A stretch of 64,000 nucleotides of DNA from RPQJ01 sp963706755 (GCA_963706755.1 CAVPNH010000010.1:124001-188000); one strand, 5' to 3'. Shown: positions 35,367 to 45,466, counted from the first letter of the stretch. Notes: generated from the letters alone by a model not told the origin. Made by a program: numbers and translations.

Positions 35367-36701
35367 GTGTCGGAGGCTCCGTCGGTCAGCGAATCCGGAC
35401 GATTCCACGTTCCGGACATCTCCGCGGCGCATCACCGGCGGCCCGCGGTGGCCCCGCTGGTGCGCGACACCTACGCGATCGTGCTCGCGGGGGGACGCGG
35501 CACGCGCCTGCAGGAGCTCACGGCGTGGCGCGCAAAGCCCGCCGTGCCATTCGGCGGCAAGCACCGGATCATCGACTTCGCGCTGAGCAGCTGCATCAAC
35601 TCCGGCGTCCGCCGCATCGGGGTCGCGACCCAGTACAAGGCCCACACGCTGATGCAGCACCTTCAGCGTGGCTGGAATTTCCTCGACAGCCACCTGCACG
35701 AGTTCCTCGAGGTCCTGCCCGCTCAGCAGCGCAACCGCGACAGCTGGTACGACGGGACGGCGGATGCGCTGTACCAGAACCTCGACATCCTGCGGATGGA
35801 GGAGCCCCGGTTCGTGCTGGTGCTGGCGGGCGACCACGTCTACAAGATGGACTACGGCGTCATGCTCGCGGAGCACGTTGAGCGGGGCGCCCACGTCACC
35901 ATCGCGAGCATCGACATGCCCGTGGAGTCCGCCTCCGCCTTCGGCGTCATGACCGTCGATGAGGACGGCTGGCTGCGCGGGTTCGAGGAGAAGCCGGCCC
36001 GGCCGACACCCATGCCGGGCGACCCGGCGCGGGCGCTGGTCAGCATGGGGATTTACGTCTTCAACGCGGACGTCCTCTATGCCTGCCTGCGGGAGGACTC
36101 GGGTCGTCCCGGGTCGACGCACGACTTCGCGAAAGACCTGCTGCCGGTGCTGCTGGCCGGCGACTGCCGGATCGGCGTGCACCGCTTTGAGGACAGCTGC
36201 GTGAACATGGTGAGCGGCCGGCCGTACTGGCGCGACGTGGGTACCGTGGACGCGTACTTCGACGCGAACATGGACCTGACGCGCGTGCAGCCGGACCTCA
36301 ACATGTACGACCAGTCGTGGCCCATCCGCACCCTCGAGGAAGACCTGCCGCCGGCGAAGTTCGTGCTCGGCAGCCCATGCGGCTGTGGCCAGACGTTCGA
36401 AGCGCTCGTCTCGAGCGGCTGCATCGTGAGCGGTGCCGCGGTGATCCGCTCGCTGCTGTTCACCAAGGTCGTCGTGGAGCAGGGATCGATCGTCGAGGAC
36501 TGCGTCGTGCTGCCCGACGTCACGATTGGACGCAATGTCCGGCTGCGGCGTGCAGTCGTGGATAAGTTCTGCATCCTGCCCGACGGATTCACCGCGGGGC
36601 TCGACCGCGCCGAGGATGAGGCGCGGTTTCACGTCACGAGCGGCGGGGTGGTGCTGATCACGCCGGAGAAGTTGGGCCAGCCGGTGCACGAATTCAGCTG
36701 A
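35367..36701 (+). CDS. glgC: Glucose-1-phosphate adenylyltransferase
   Basis: 444 aa, GTG start at 35367 preceded by GGAGCGG. The N-terminal nucleotidyltransferase domain shows LAGGRGTRLQELT, AKPAVPFGGKHRIIDF, WYDGTADALYQN and GDHVYKMDYG; FEEKPARP and the left-handed beta-helix C terminus with VVLPDVTIGRNVRL complete the enzyme. It makes ADP-glucose for glycogen synthesis, normally allosterically controlled. No other glycogen gene lies nearby. Full length. Confidence 0.95.
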   Translation: MSEAPSVSESGRFHVPDISAAHHRRPAVAPLVRDTYAIVLAGGRGTRLQELTAWRAKPAVPFGGKHRIIDFALSSCINSGVRRIGVATQYKAHTLMQHLQRGWNFLDSHLHEFLEVLPAQQRNRDSWYDGTADALYQNLDILRMEEPRFVLVLAGDHVYKMDYGVMLAEHVERGAHVTIASIDMPVESASAFGVMTVDEDGWLRGFEEKPARPTPMPGDPARALVSMGIYVFNADVLYACLREDSGRPGSTHDFAKDLLPVLLAGDCRIGVHRFEDSCVNMVSGRPYWRDVGTVDAYFDANMDLTRVQPDLNMYDQSWPIRTLEEDLPPAKFVLGSPCGCGQTFEALVSSGCIVSGAAVIRSLLFTKVVVEQGSIVEDCVVLPDVTIGRNVRLRRAVVDKFCILPDGFTAGLDRAEDEARFHVTSGGVVLITPEKLGQPVHEFS

Positions 36702-36738
36702 GCCCCGCGAGGCCCCGGCGAAATTCGGAGGAGCGACG

Positions 36739-37032
36739 ATGAAGACGAACGCCATTGCATCAACCATCGCACTCTGCTGCGGCCTGTTCGCCGGCACGGC
36801 CGTGGCGGACGACGACTTCCGCTGCGGCAGCAGCATCGTAAAGGTCGGCATGACACAGGCGGCGGTGCTGGACGCCTGCGGCCAGCCGGCGTCGAAGGTC
36901 GTCGAGAAGGTGGACGTGCGCGCCGCCAACCAGGTGGTGGGCCAGACCGACGTGTGGCGCTGGACCTACGTGATGAACGGCAGGACCCGGTTGCTGACCT
37001 TCGACCAGCAGACGCTCAAGTCCATCGAGTAA
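36739..37032 (+). CDS. DUF2845 exported protein
   Basis: 97 aa, ATG at 36739 with GGAGGAG upstream. Signal peptide ends at AVA; the mature part starts DDDFRCGSSIVKVGMTQAAV and has DACGQPASKVVEK, the DUF2845 pattern of a small periplasmic beta protein related to SmpA/OmlA-like folds. Two Cys (in FRCGS and DACGQ) may form a disulfide. Unknown function. Downstream palindromes start at its stop codon. Confidence 0.8.
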   Translation: MKTNAIASTIALCCGLFAGTAVADDDFRCGSSIVKVGMTQAAVLDACGQPASKVVEKVDVRAANQVVGQTDVWRWTYVMNGRTRLLTFDQQTLKSIE

Positions 37033-37073
37033 ATAGGTGCCTGGCACCTAAATAGGTGCCAGGCACCTATTTA
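37031..37073. repeat. GGTGCCTGGCACC palindromic repeat, double unit
   Basis: Two palindromic units in a row: AAATAGGTGCCTGGCACCTA then AATAGGTGCCAGGCACCTAT. The first includes the stop codon of the DUF2845 gene. It can form a long hairpin between two convergent genes and may act as a bidirectional terminator. Confidence 0.85.
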
Positions 37074-37078
37074 CGCCG

Positions 37079-37654
37079 TCAGAACGACGCCTTCGGATCC
37101 TCGAGCAGCTCGATCTCCTCGGGGGTGGAGGTGCGCCCGAGCACGGCGTTGCGGTGCGGGAAGCGGCCGAAGCGATCGATGATGACCTTGTGCGCCTGCG
37201 CGTACTGCGTCCAGTAGTCGTTGCCGAGGCGCCCGATCAGTTGGCAGGAGAGCGCCTGGTCCTCGCGATCCTCGCTGTGCTCGAAGGGCATGTATAGAAA
37301 TACACGCTCCTCGCTCGCGAGGCCCGTGTCGAATCCCTGCGCGATCGCCTCACGCGCCAGCCGGCGCGCGAGCGGATCGGACGCGAACGCTCGCGGCGTG
37401 CCCCGGAACATGTTGCGCGAGAACTGGTCCAGGACGATGACGGCGGCGAGCGCGGTGCGAGGCTTCGGGACGACAGGGAGTTCGCCAGCCGCAATGCGCT
37501 CGTGCAGCGCGAGGAATCGCGTGCGGATTTCGCCGTCGATCCCGGCGTCCTTGGAAAACCAGTGCCTGGCACCTATTTCCTGGAACCAGAAGTCCAGCAC
37601 GTCCACGACCCAGGCCGGTTCTGTCGCGTTTCCAGTCGGTTGATCGGCAGTCAT
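37079..37654 (-). CDS. DUF924 protein
   Basis: 191 aa from ATG 37654. Starts after a short linker with VLDFWFQEIGARHWFSKDAG, then VIVLDQFSRNMFRGTPRAFA and the LYMPFEHSEDREDQALS block, the two best conserved DUF924 motifs (F-S-R-N-x-F-R and F-x-H-S-E). All-alpha TPR-like fold, cytosolic, function unknown. A palindromic repeat core is embedded in the segment coding EIGARHW without breaking the frame. Confidence 0.88.
   Translation of the reverse strand: MTADQPTGNATEPAWVVDVLDFWFQEIGARHWFSKDAGIDGEIRTRFLALHERIAAGELPVVPKPRTALAAVIVLDQFSRNMFRGTPRAFASDPLARRLAREAIAQGFDTGLASEERVFLYMPFEHSEDREDQALSCQLIGRLGNDYWTQYAQAHKVIIDRFGRFPHRNAVLGRTSTPEEIELLEDPKASF
37559..37578. repeat. GGTGCCTGGCACC repeat core inside the DUF924 gene
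   Basis: CCAGTGCCTGGCACCTATTT lies within the coding sequence, on the minus strand giving EIGARHW. One arm has a mismatch relative to the intergenic copies. Confidence 0.75.
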
Positions 37655-37700
37655 CGTCGCTCCGTCGGATTCGGTCTCGTCCCGCGCCGGCACTGCAGCG

Positions 37701-39333
37701 TCAGCCGGGCAGGCCTGCGAGGCGCAGTGACTCCGCGATGCGCGCGGCGTCCGCCTCGATCTTGAACGGTTCCTTCGCCATCCAGTGCCGGACCGAGAAG
37801 GCCGGTCTCAGTGACAGGCACTCCGCGACGCTGCGCCCTCGCGCTCTCCATGTCGCCCAGCCGTGCGTGGCATCCGGCCATGTACGCGGCGATGTAGTGC
37901 TTGCGGACGGGATGGCGCGCGAACAGCTTGAGGGCCTCCTCGTACCGGCCGAGGACCATGCAGGTGAGGCCCGACTGGCGCCAGTACCAGGGCTGGTCGA
38001 AGTACGGGTCGATCTGACGCGCGCGCTGGTTCCAGGCGAGCGCCTCGTCCGCGCGACCCAGGTACACCAGGATCAGCCCCATGTCCGCGGCGTTCCACTG
38101 GTTGTTCGGGTTCAACGCCATCGAGCGCTGCATGTGCTCGAGTGCCAGCTCGAACGATCGCCGGTACAGGCAGACCTGCGCGAGGAGCGAGTGGCAGGTG
38201 CTGTCGCCGTCGTCGAGCTCGACCGCGCGCATTGCGAGCCTGTGCGCCTCGTCGAGCAGCACATCCGAGCTTTTGGAATCGTCGTCGCGCCACTTCTGGC
38301 GCGTCAGGGTGGCAAGCAGCGCGTGGGCCAGGCCGTACTTCGGATCGATCTCGATGGCCCGCTCGAAGAGCCGCCGCGCCTCGGCCGCGCCCGCCGGGTC
38401 GTCCCAGAAATGCGCGTTGCCCTGGAGCACGCACTCGTAGGCATCGAGGCTCGCCGGCGGCTTGCGGCGCGACCGCTCCGCGTCGGAGACGTGCACGCGG
38501 CCGACGAGCGTGCCCACGATCGTCTGCACCACCTCGTCCTGGACGGAAAAGATCTCGGCCTGCGCCCGGTCGAAGCGCTCGCCCCAGACCTGGTTGCCGG
38601 TCTCCGCGTCGATCAGCTGCACGCTGATGCGCACGCGATCGCCCATGCGCCGCACCGTGCCTTCGACGACGAAGCGCACGTTCAGCTCGCGCGCCACCTG
38701 CGCCGGGTCCACGCCGGGCCCGCGATACTTGAACGAGGCCGAGCGCGACCGCACGGCGAGCAGTCGCCAGCGCGAGAGCTCCGTGATGATGTCCGCGGTG
38801 ATGCCGTCGCTGAAGTACTGCTGCTCCGGATCGCCACCCAGGTTCGCGAGCGGCAGCACGCAGATGGTGATGCGCGACGGCGCGGAGGCCGTCCCGGACT
38901 CGGAGGCAGGCGTCACCGGCATCGCGGCCGGCGACCGCGGCGCGCGTCCGACCAGCGCTTCGATGGCGCGCACCACGCCCTCGAACTGCGGGTTCGATGC
39001 CGCGTCACCCGGTTCGCCGAGGTCTGTCGTGTGATACGCGCGGAAGTCGATCGGCAGGCGGGCCGACCCGAGTTGCACCGGCACGAGGATGCCGCGGTCG
39101 GCGCCCTCGCGCGCCTCGCCGCGCACCCAGCGCGATTCCACGGAGTCGGGCGTCCACACCACCAGCACGGCGCGGGCGCGCTCGAGTTCGTCCGCGATCA
39201 TCCGGTCGAACTGCTGGCCTGGCGCGATGGCCGGGTCCCACCAGACGGACCACCCCTGCGCCTCGAGTGCGGCGACGATCGGCGCGACGCGCGCCTTGTC
39301 GGCGCGCGAGTAGGACACGAAGACGTCCGCCAT
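37701..39333 (-). CDS. TIR - TolB-like - TPR protein (one frame break)
   Basis: Start ATG at 39333. Residues 1-135 are a TIR domain (ADVFVSYSRADKARVAPIVA, VLVVWTPDSVESRWVRGEAR with the usual catalytic Glu position). Then a FlgO/TolB-like nucleotide-cyclase-associated segment (ICVLPLANLGGDPEQQYFSD) and TPR repeats. Near 37835 a one-base slip leads to the frame ending FKIEADAARIAESLRLAGLP at 37701, the expected C terminus. About 543 aa. Such proteins resemble class III cyclase architectures with TIR replacing the cyclase; NADase or scaffold role possible. Confidence 0.8.
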
Positions 39334-39589
39334 GCCGATCACGTCTCCCGTGGCGTGGGTGGTTGCAGTTGCGCTGGACGGCCGTAGCTTAACTCCGCGG
39401 TCCGAGGCGCGTCCTGATTTGACAACAACCAGCCCTGCGACCACCGCGCGGCTCATCGACGTGAGAATTTCACCGATTGGCACAATTATCTGGCTGGGCA
39501 CGACCTCTGTGGCCGGCTAGCCTTCAGGTGCCACGGCGCCACGGTTGCAATCCGCTAGCCAACGGCCGTATTTTCCCAAGGAGAGGGCA

Positions 39590-39796
39590 ATGATTGGCAT
39601 GAAGTACAAAGTCGCGCTGCGCGCCTCGGAGGAGGGATTCGCCGTCTCGGTGCCGGGGTTGCCCGGTTGTTGGTCGCAAGGCCGCACAGAGGCCGAGGCG
39701 CTCGAGAACATCAAGCAGGCGATCGAGGAGTACCTCGCGGCCGTCGATGGGGACCTGAAAGGCGCCACGATCCGCGAAGTCGAAGTAGCGGCCTGA
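39590..39796 (+). CDS. hicB: HicB-like antitoxin
   Basis: 68 aa, ATG at 39590 with AAGGAGA upstream. YKVALRASEEGFAVSVPGLP and GCWSQGRTEAEALENIKQAI are the signature of the HicB partial RNase-H fold that binds and blocks HicA. The short length lacks the C-terminal DNA-binding domain, so the pair may be regulated by other means. HicA follows after 30 bases. Confidence 0.88.
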   Translation: MIGMKYKVALRASEEGFAVSVPGLPGCWSQGRTEAEALENIKQAIEEYLAAVDGDLKGATIREVEVAA

Positions 39797-39826
39797 GCTG
39801 GCTCGGCCTCTTCCGAGCGCTCCACC

Positions 39827-40039
39827 GTGCCCAAGTTACCGGGCGTGCCTCACTACGCCGCGATCCGTGCGTTGCAGAAGGCCGGGTTTCGCGTCGTCCG
39901 ACAGGGCAAACATGTCGTGATGAGCAATGGGCAGCGAATACTGACCATTCCAAGGCACAACCCGGTAAACGCCATAACCATGGCTGGCATTGTTCGCGAT
40001 GCCGGGCTTTCTTTGGATGAATTCCGGCAGCTCCTGTAG
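39827..40039 (+). CDS. hicA: HicA mRNA-interferase toxin
   Basis: 70 aa, GTG start at 39827. GVPHYAAIRALQKAGFRVVR and RQGKHVVMSNGQRILTIPRH give the dsRBD-like HicA fold with the catalytic His in QGKHVV, followed by GIVRDAGLSLDEFRQLL. HicA cleaves mRNA. Antitoxin-first order is common for HicB/HicA pairs. Intact as far as visible. Confidence 0.88.
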   Translation: MPKLPGVPHYAAIRALQKAGFRVVRQGKHVVMSNGQRILTIPRHNPVNAITMAGIVRDAGLSLDEFRQLL

Positions 40040-40084
40040 CGATGCGGGCACGTTGCCTCCGAGAGCGCCCTGGACCGCGACGAC

Positions 40085-40810
40085 CTACTCGCAGCTTCCC
40101 TCGAGGTCGCAGACGTCTCCCGCCGCCACCAGCGTGGACGGAGCAGCCGTTGCGCCCACCCATTCCGCGAACGACTGTCTCAGTGCTCCCAGGAACACCG
40201 CGCTGTCCTGTGCGCCGCTCACGGCGTACTTGTCGTTGAACACGAAGAACGGGACTCCGTTGATCCCCATCTGCATCGCCTGGTCGATGTCGCGGCGAAC
40301 GTCGTCGGCGAAGAGGTCCGAGGCCAGCAGGTTCTTTACGTCGCCTGCGGGCAGCCCTGCGGCGACAGCCAGCTCCGCGAGCGTGTCGTGGTCCGCGATG
40401 TCGCGGCCTTCCGTGAAGTACGCCTTGAAGAGTCGCTCCGTCACCTGGTCACCCTTGCCGTGGGCGGCGGCGAAGTGCGAGAGGCGGTGCGCGTCGAAGG
40501 TGTTCGCAACCACGGTCCGGTCGTAGTTGAACTCGAGCCCGACTTCCCTGGCCCTGTTCGACACCTCCGCCGCCGCCTGGCGCGCGTAGTCCATCGACCA
40601 GCCCTTCCGCTGCGCCGCGTGCTGCACCGCGTTCATCTTGAGACCGGCCGTGACGTCGGGCTGCAGCTGGAAGCTCTTCCAGATGACCGTGACGCGGTCT
40701 CGCCCGGGCATCTGCGCGAGCGCGATCTCGAACTTCCGCTTGCCGATGTAGCAGAACGGGCAGACGACGTCGCTCCAGATCTCGACTTTCATGGTGGGTG
40801 AGGCGGTCAT
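40085..40810 (-). CDS. DsbA-family oxidoreductase, FrnE-like
   Basis: 241 aa from ATG 40810; MKVEIW at 40792 is also possible. Thioredoxin fold with the CPFC active site in IWSDVVCPFCYIGKRKFEIA, a long alpha insertion with FQLQPDVTAGLKMNAV, and the cis-Pro loop INGVPFFVFNDKYAVSGAQ. Matches the cytoplasmic FrnE/2-hydroxychromene-isomerase-like DsbA group, a thiol-disulfide enzyme linked to polyketide modification or stress. No signal peptide. Confidence 0.9.
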   Translation of the reverse strand: MTASPTMKVEIWSDVVCPFCYIGKRKFEIALAQMPGRDRVTVIWKSFQLQPDVTAGLKMNAVQHAAQRKGWSMDYARQAAAEVSNRAREVGLEFNYDRTVVANTFDAHRLSHFAAAHGKGDQVTERLFKAYFTEGRDIADHDTLAELAVAAGLPAGDVKNLLASDLFADDVRRDIDQAMQMGINGVPFFVFNDKYAVSGAQDSAVFLGALRQSFAEWVGATAAPSTLVAAGDVCDLEGSCE

Positions 40811-41019
40811 CGGCGGGTTCCGGTAGGGCGGTCTGGCGGCAGGGCGCATGTTGCCATGAGGCGCTGCCTGCGGTCGGTGCGGGTGATCAGCGCTCAGGTC
40901 CAGGGAAAGGTCGGATTCCCAAGCCGGCCCGATCGGATCATATTCAGCGGCAGGTCCGGGCGGCACACACTTGTCTGCCGGTGCGGTGGCAAGCTCGACG
41001 CAGTTGCGAGGAAAGAGCG

Positions 41020-41481
41020 ATGGCGGTCGGTAACACGCAGCACCTGATTCGGGCGGCCATGGCCGCAGTGCGTGACTGCGCAGCGCAGGTGGAGGACCGC
41101 GCAGGAAGTCTCCTGCAGGCGCTGTCGAAGATGCCGATGGACGAGGGATTGCGGGCGACGGCGATCGAGTTGAGCGCGGGGCTCAAGGACACCTCGGGTC
41201 GCGTGACGTTCGAACTGGCCTTGCTCCAGGCGCAGCTGGGTGAGGACAAGGTGGATGCCGCGACGGTGGTCCGGACGTTGTCCAGCATGGACGCGACGAT
41301 GATGGATGCGCTGGCCGGCCTTGCCGACGTCGTGGACGAGCTCGAGGCAGCCGCGGAGCGCGACGAGGAAAACGAGCGAGCATTCGTGCTCGTGATCGAG
41401 GCCGCGGGCGTGATGCTGCAGGGCCTCGAGAAAGCGAAAGCCGCGACGCAGGCGCTGCGATCCGCAGTGCCTGCGGAATAA
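41020..41481 (+). CDS. Helical soluble protein, unknown
   Basis: 153 aa, ATG at 41020. Nearly all alpha: HLIRAAMAAVRDCAAQVEDR, ELALLQAQLGEDKVDAATVV, DELEAAAERDEENERAFVLV. It could be a four-helix bundle or partner-binding protein, but no family was recognised. Ends shortly before a CCGGCCCC-type simple repeat. Confidence 0.6.
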   Translation: MAVGNTQHLIRAAMAAVRDCAAQVEDRAGSLLQALSKMPMDEGLRATAIELSAGLKDTSGRVTFELALLQAQLGEDKVDAATVVRTLSSMDATMMDALAGLADVVDELEAAAERDEENERAFVLVIEAAGVMLQGLEKAKAATQALRSAVPAE

Positions 41482-41483
41482 AA

Positions 41484-41555
41484 CCCGGCCCGGCCCGGCC
41501 CCGGCCCCGGCCCGGCCCCGGCCCGGCCCCGGCCCCGGCCCCGGGCGAGGGGGGG
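41484..41555. repeat. GC-only simple repeat with G-quadruplex potential
   Basis: About 70 bases of CCCGG/CCCCGG units end in GGGCGAGGGGGGG. The minus strand contains many GGGG and GGG runs separated by CC, suited to G-quadruplex formation. It lies between the helical protein and the penicillin acylase gene. Confidence 0.85.
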
Positions 41556-41714
41556 GCATGCCTTGCTGCGAAACGCACTCATCGGCATTCGCACGCTTAT
41601 GTTCAATGTTGCTGCGGCGCAGGATTGGCGCCGCTGAATCGCGAGCGTATGGTGGCGCCGAGGGCGGTCACGCGGTCGCGTACGCCCAGATCAATAACGT
41701 CCAGGGGAAATCAC

Positions 41715-44707
41715 ATGCGTATCGCCAGCCTGCTGCCGGTTTGCGCCTTCGTCTTTCTTTCCGCCGCAAACGCCGGGAACAAGCCGCCGGGCCAGGATTA
41801 CAGTCCGCCGGGCCGCGGCAACAGTCCGCCGGGCCAGGACCGCAATCCGCCGGGCCAGGTCAAGGACAAGGCGATCACTCTCGCGGAGCTGCACGGACCG
41901 GCGCGCATCCTGCGCGACGTCGATGGCATGCCGCACATCGACGCGTTCGACGAGCACGACGCGCTGTTCCTGCAGGGCTGGGTGCAGGCCCAGGACCGGC
42001 TGTTCCAGATCGACGTGCTGCGCCGGCAGGCGAGCGGCACGCTGGCCGAGTTGCTTGGCTCCGGCGCGCTGCCGAGCGACGTGGAACTGCGCACGATCGG
42101 TCTCGCGCGCGCTGCCGAGCGATCGCTGGCGGCATATTCGCCCGCGACCCGTGCCGGGCTGCAGGCCTACGCGGACGGCGTGAACGCCTGGGTCAAGCGC
42201 AACCCGTTGCCGGCCCAGTACGGAGCGCTGCAACTCACCAAGTTCAGGCCGTGGGCGGCGCTCGACAGCGCCATCATCGGCAAGGCCCTGGCCTTCCAGC
42301 TGTCGTTCGACATCGACGACGGCGCAACGCGGGACTACCAGACCTACGCAGCTGTGCTCGGGCCCCAGTACGGGCTCCAGTTCGTGAATGCGATGTTCTT
42401 CGGCGACGTCTTCCGCTCCGCGCCGTTCGACCATGCGTCGTCCATTCCGGACGCGACCGGCGGCGCGCCGTTCATGGGCGGGCTGAGCAAGGTGAGCGCG
42501 GCAGCGTCGTCCAGGGCCGCCGCCGCGCCGGCCGCAGACGCCTCGGCAATGCCGTCCATGAACCCGACTGCGCTCGACCCGGCCGTCGTGAAGGGTCTCA
42601 AGGACCTGCGCCGTCGCTACGAGGCCGTGCCGTTCCTGAAGAACACGTTGACGCGCACCGAGCAGCAGATCGGCAGCAACGAATGGGCCGTGGCCGGCTG
42701 GCGCACGAAGGACGGGCGGCCGCTCGTCTCGAACGACCCGCACTTGAGCCTCGACCTGCCGCCGAATTTCTACCAGCTTCAGCTGACCACCAAGAAGGAC
42801 GGCCTCGACGCCATCGGCAGCAGCGTCGCCGGCACGCCGTGGATCGTGCTGGGACAGAACCAGTACGTGGCCTGGGGCGAGACGACCACGGGCTTCGACG
42901 TCACGGACACCTATATCGAGCAGCTGGTGCCGGACGGCGGCTCGCCGAGCGGATTCTCGTCGCTCTACAGGGGCGTGCCCGAGCCCGTGATCCCGATTCC
43001 CGTCTCGTTCAAGGTCAACCTCATGGACGGCCTCGGCAATGGCGCCGACACCGTGGTCACGCTTCCGCCGGGTGGCGGCATCCCCGCCTATGTGCTCACG
43101 ATTCCCCGTCGCAACAACGGGCCGATCGTCGCGGATCTCGGCGGCGGCCAGGTGATCAGCGTGCAGTACGCGGGCTTCAGCGGCACGCGCGAGCTCGAGA
43201 CGTTCCGGCTCATGAATCGTGCGAAGAACGTCGACGATTTCAAGCGCGCGCTCGAGTACTTCGACGTCGGCTCGCAGAACTTCATCTACGGCGACATCGA
43301 CGGCAACATCGGCTACTTCACGACCAGCGAAGTGCCGCTGCGCGAGGACCTGCAGGCGGGTACCGTGAACGGCTCACCGCCCTGGTTCATCCGTAACGGG
43401 CAGGGCGGCAACGAGTGGCTGAAGGATCCGAATCCCGACCAGTTCAACGGCACGGGCTATCTCTCGCTGCCCTCGAGCGAGCTGCCGCAGACGGTCAATC
43501 CGGCGAACGGCTTCGTCGTGAATGCCAACAACGACACCGCCGGCACGACGCTCGACAACAACCCGGTGAATCAGCTGCGGGTCGGCGGCGCAGGGCATCT
43601 ACTACCTCGGCTACTCGTTCGATTTCGGCAGCCGGGCCGGCAGGATCACGCAGGCGTTGAACGAGCGCTTCGCCAAGGGCAAGGTCGATCGCCGCGACAT
43701 GGAGGCCATCCAGGCCGACGTGACGCTGCTCGACGGGCAGGTGTTCACGCCCTACATACTCAACGCGTTCACGAATGCGTCGGCGCCGGGCGCGCCCGAC
43801 GGCGCTCAGCGGCGCTGGCGGGGGACACGCGTGTCGCCGAGGCGATCGGCCGCCTGAAGGCGTGGAATTTCACGACGCCGACGGGCGTGACGAGTGGTTA
43901 CGACGCGTCCGACCGCGATGGCTATCGGCTGCCGCCGTCGTCCGCCGAGGTGCAGCGGAGCATCGCCGCGACGATCTATTCCGTCTGGCGCGGGCAGGCG
44001 ATCCACAACGGCGTCGATATGACGCTGAACGGCCTCGGCGTGCCGACGCCCGGTTCGGCGGAGGCGATCAAGGCCCTGCGCCACCTCGTCGAGCGCGACG
44101 GCATCGGCCTGTCGACGGTCGATTTCTTCGGCTGGGCGGCGCCGCTCGGGCTGCCGCAGGCTGCGCAGCGCCGTGACTACGTGATGCTCAAGAGCCTGCA
44201 GGACGCGCTCAACCTGCTCGCGGGCCCGAACTTCCAGGCCGCGTTCAACGGCTCGACCAACCAGAACGACTTATGTCTGGGGCAGGCTGCACCGGATCGT
44301 GTTCGACGGGACTCGCGGTGGGCGGGCCGTTCAGCATTCCCAATGCGGCGCTCGGCTTCCCGCCGTCGTTCGACGACCTGACGGGGCTCGCGACCGATGG
44401 CGGCTTCGGCGCCGTCGATGCTTCGTCGCACAGCGCGCGGGCGGCGTCGTCGAACGACTTCATGTTCGGCTCGGGTCCCAACCGCCGCTACGTCGGCGTG
44501 CCGGGTACGCACAAGGGCTCGATCGAGGGCCGGACGATCCTGCCCGGCGGCATGAGCGGCGTGCTGACGAGCCCGTTCTACGCCAACCTGCTCGGTCGCT
44601 GGCTCACGAACGATACGTACCCGCTGCGCGACAACATGGGCGAGGTGATGCAGAACTTGAGCAGCCAGCAGATGTTCAAGCCCGCGTCGAAGCGCGACGA
44701 CGACTAG
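41715..44707 (+). CDS. Penicillin-acylase-family N-terminal nucleophile hydrolase (several frame breaks)
   Basis: Start ATG 41715 opens a signal peptide cut after AANA (residue 20). A proline-rich linker holds four PPGQ-type repeats (NKPPGQD, SPPGRG, SPPGQD, NPPGQV). The alpha chain contains HIDAFDEHDALFLQGWVQAQ; autocatalysis would expose S321 in IGSNEWAVAGW, the nucleophile of the beta chain. The frame breaks near 43600, 43810 and twice at 44270-44310, yet conserved sequence resumes each time (GRITQALNERFAKGKVDRRD, YVWGRLHRIVFDG). About 1000 aa joined. Periplasmic amidase acting on acylated substrates such as quorum lactones or beta-lactams. Confidence 0.8.
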
Positions 44708-44783
44708 CGGCCGCGGCGCTCAGCGCATCGCTCGATTGGCTTGCGCCCTCTCCCAGGCGGGCTGGGAGAGGGCTGCTGCGGAA

Positions 44784-44831
44784 GGTGACATGCGGCGCGA
44801 CCTCATAGGGTGACATGCAGCGCGACCTCAT
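44784..44831. repeat. 23-base direct repeat over a start codon
   Basis: GGTGACATGCGGCGCGACCT (44784 on) and GGTGACATGCAGCGCGACCT (44809 on) are adjacent copies, each ending CAT. The second supplies the ATG 44815 of the next gene and its first residues MQRDL; the first has an equivalent ATG that runs into a stop. Confidence 0.8.
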
Positions 44832-45339
44832 GAAGAGGCTCTGCTGGGTCAGCCTGGCGCTGACGCTGGCGACGTTTGCCGCGCTGATCGCGATCGACCT
44901 GCACCTGCGGAATGCCGCGTCGCCGCAGGGCATCGTCTCGTTCGAGCTCTGTGCCTACTCGGCGTCGTGCGCTGACATCGTGAATGGCTGGGGCCCGGGC
45001 GGGCGGGTCTGGGCCGCCTTGAGCCTGGGGCTCGATTACCTGTTCATGCTGCTCTACCCGGCCACGATTTTCCTGGGCCTGATGCTGGTCGTCGTGCACG
45101 TGCCCGACCGGCTGAAGATGTTCACGCGCGGCGTGGCGTGGGCGGTGTGGGGTGCAGGAGCGGCGGACGCCGTCGAGAACTACTGCCTCGCACAGATGCT
45201 CGTGAGGCCGGCCGCAGATGGGTATGCGTGGCCGGCGGCCCTGTTCGCGACGGTCAAGTTCATCGTGCTCGGCGTATCGCTCACGTGGCTGCTGCTCATG
45301 TATGTGCGATTCGCCCGCGGGGCAGCCCGGACAGCGTGA
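44815..45339 (+). CDS. Integral membrane protein, unknown
   Basis: 174 aa from ATG 44815; ATG 44830 (MKRLCWVSLALTLATFAALI) may be the true start since the first five residues come from a local duplication. Four transmembrane helices, with a loop containing ELCAYSASCADIVNGWG (two Cys) between the first two. No known family. Downstream dodecin gene is in the same orientation after 127 bases. Confidence 0.65.
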   Translation: MQRDLMKRLCWVSLALTLATFAALIAIDLHLRNAASPQGIVSFELCAYSASCADIVNGWGPGGRVWAALSLGLDYLFMLLYPATIFLGLMLVVVHVPDRLKMFTRGVAWAVWGAGAADAVENYCLAQMLVRPAADGYAWPAALFATVKFIVLGVSLTWLLLMYVRFARGAARTA

Positions 45340-45466
45340 GGTCGTCGTTGGTGCCGTGCTTCGCGAGGGGCCCGCAATCGCGGCGACGCCCCGGCGAGGG
45401 CGTATGATCGGACATCTGGGGGCGCGAGCCGCCGGCCCGCGCCCATCTACCAGGAGGAGACAGCGA

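Noticed and set aside
35343..36929. Minus-strand frame of 528 codons
   Set aside because: Antisense to glgC, which shows all catalytic motifs.
37738..39387. Plus-strand frame of 549 codons
   Set aside because: Antisense to the TIR-TPR gene; low-complexity His/Arg/Val composition.
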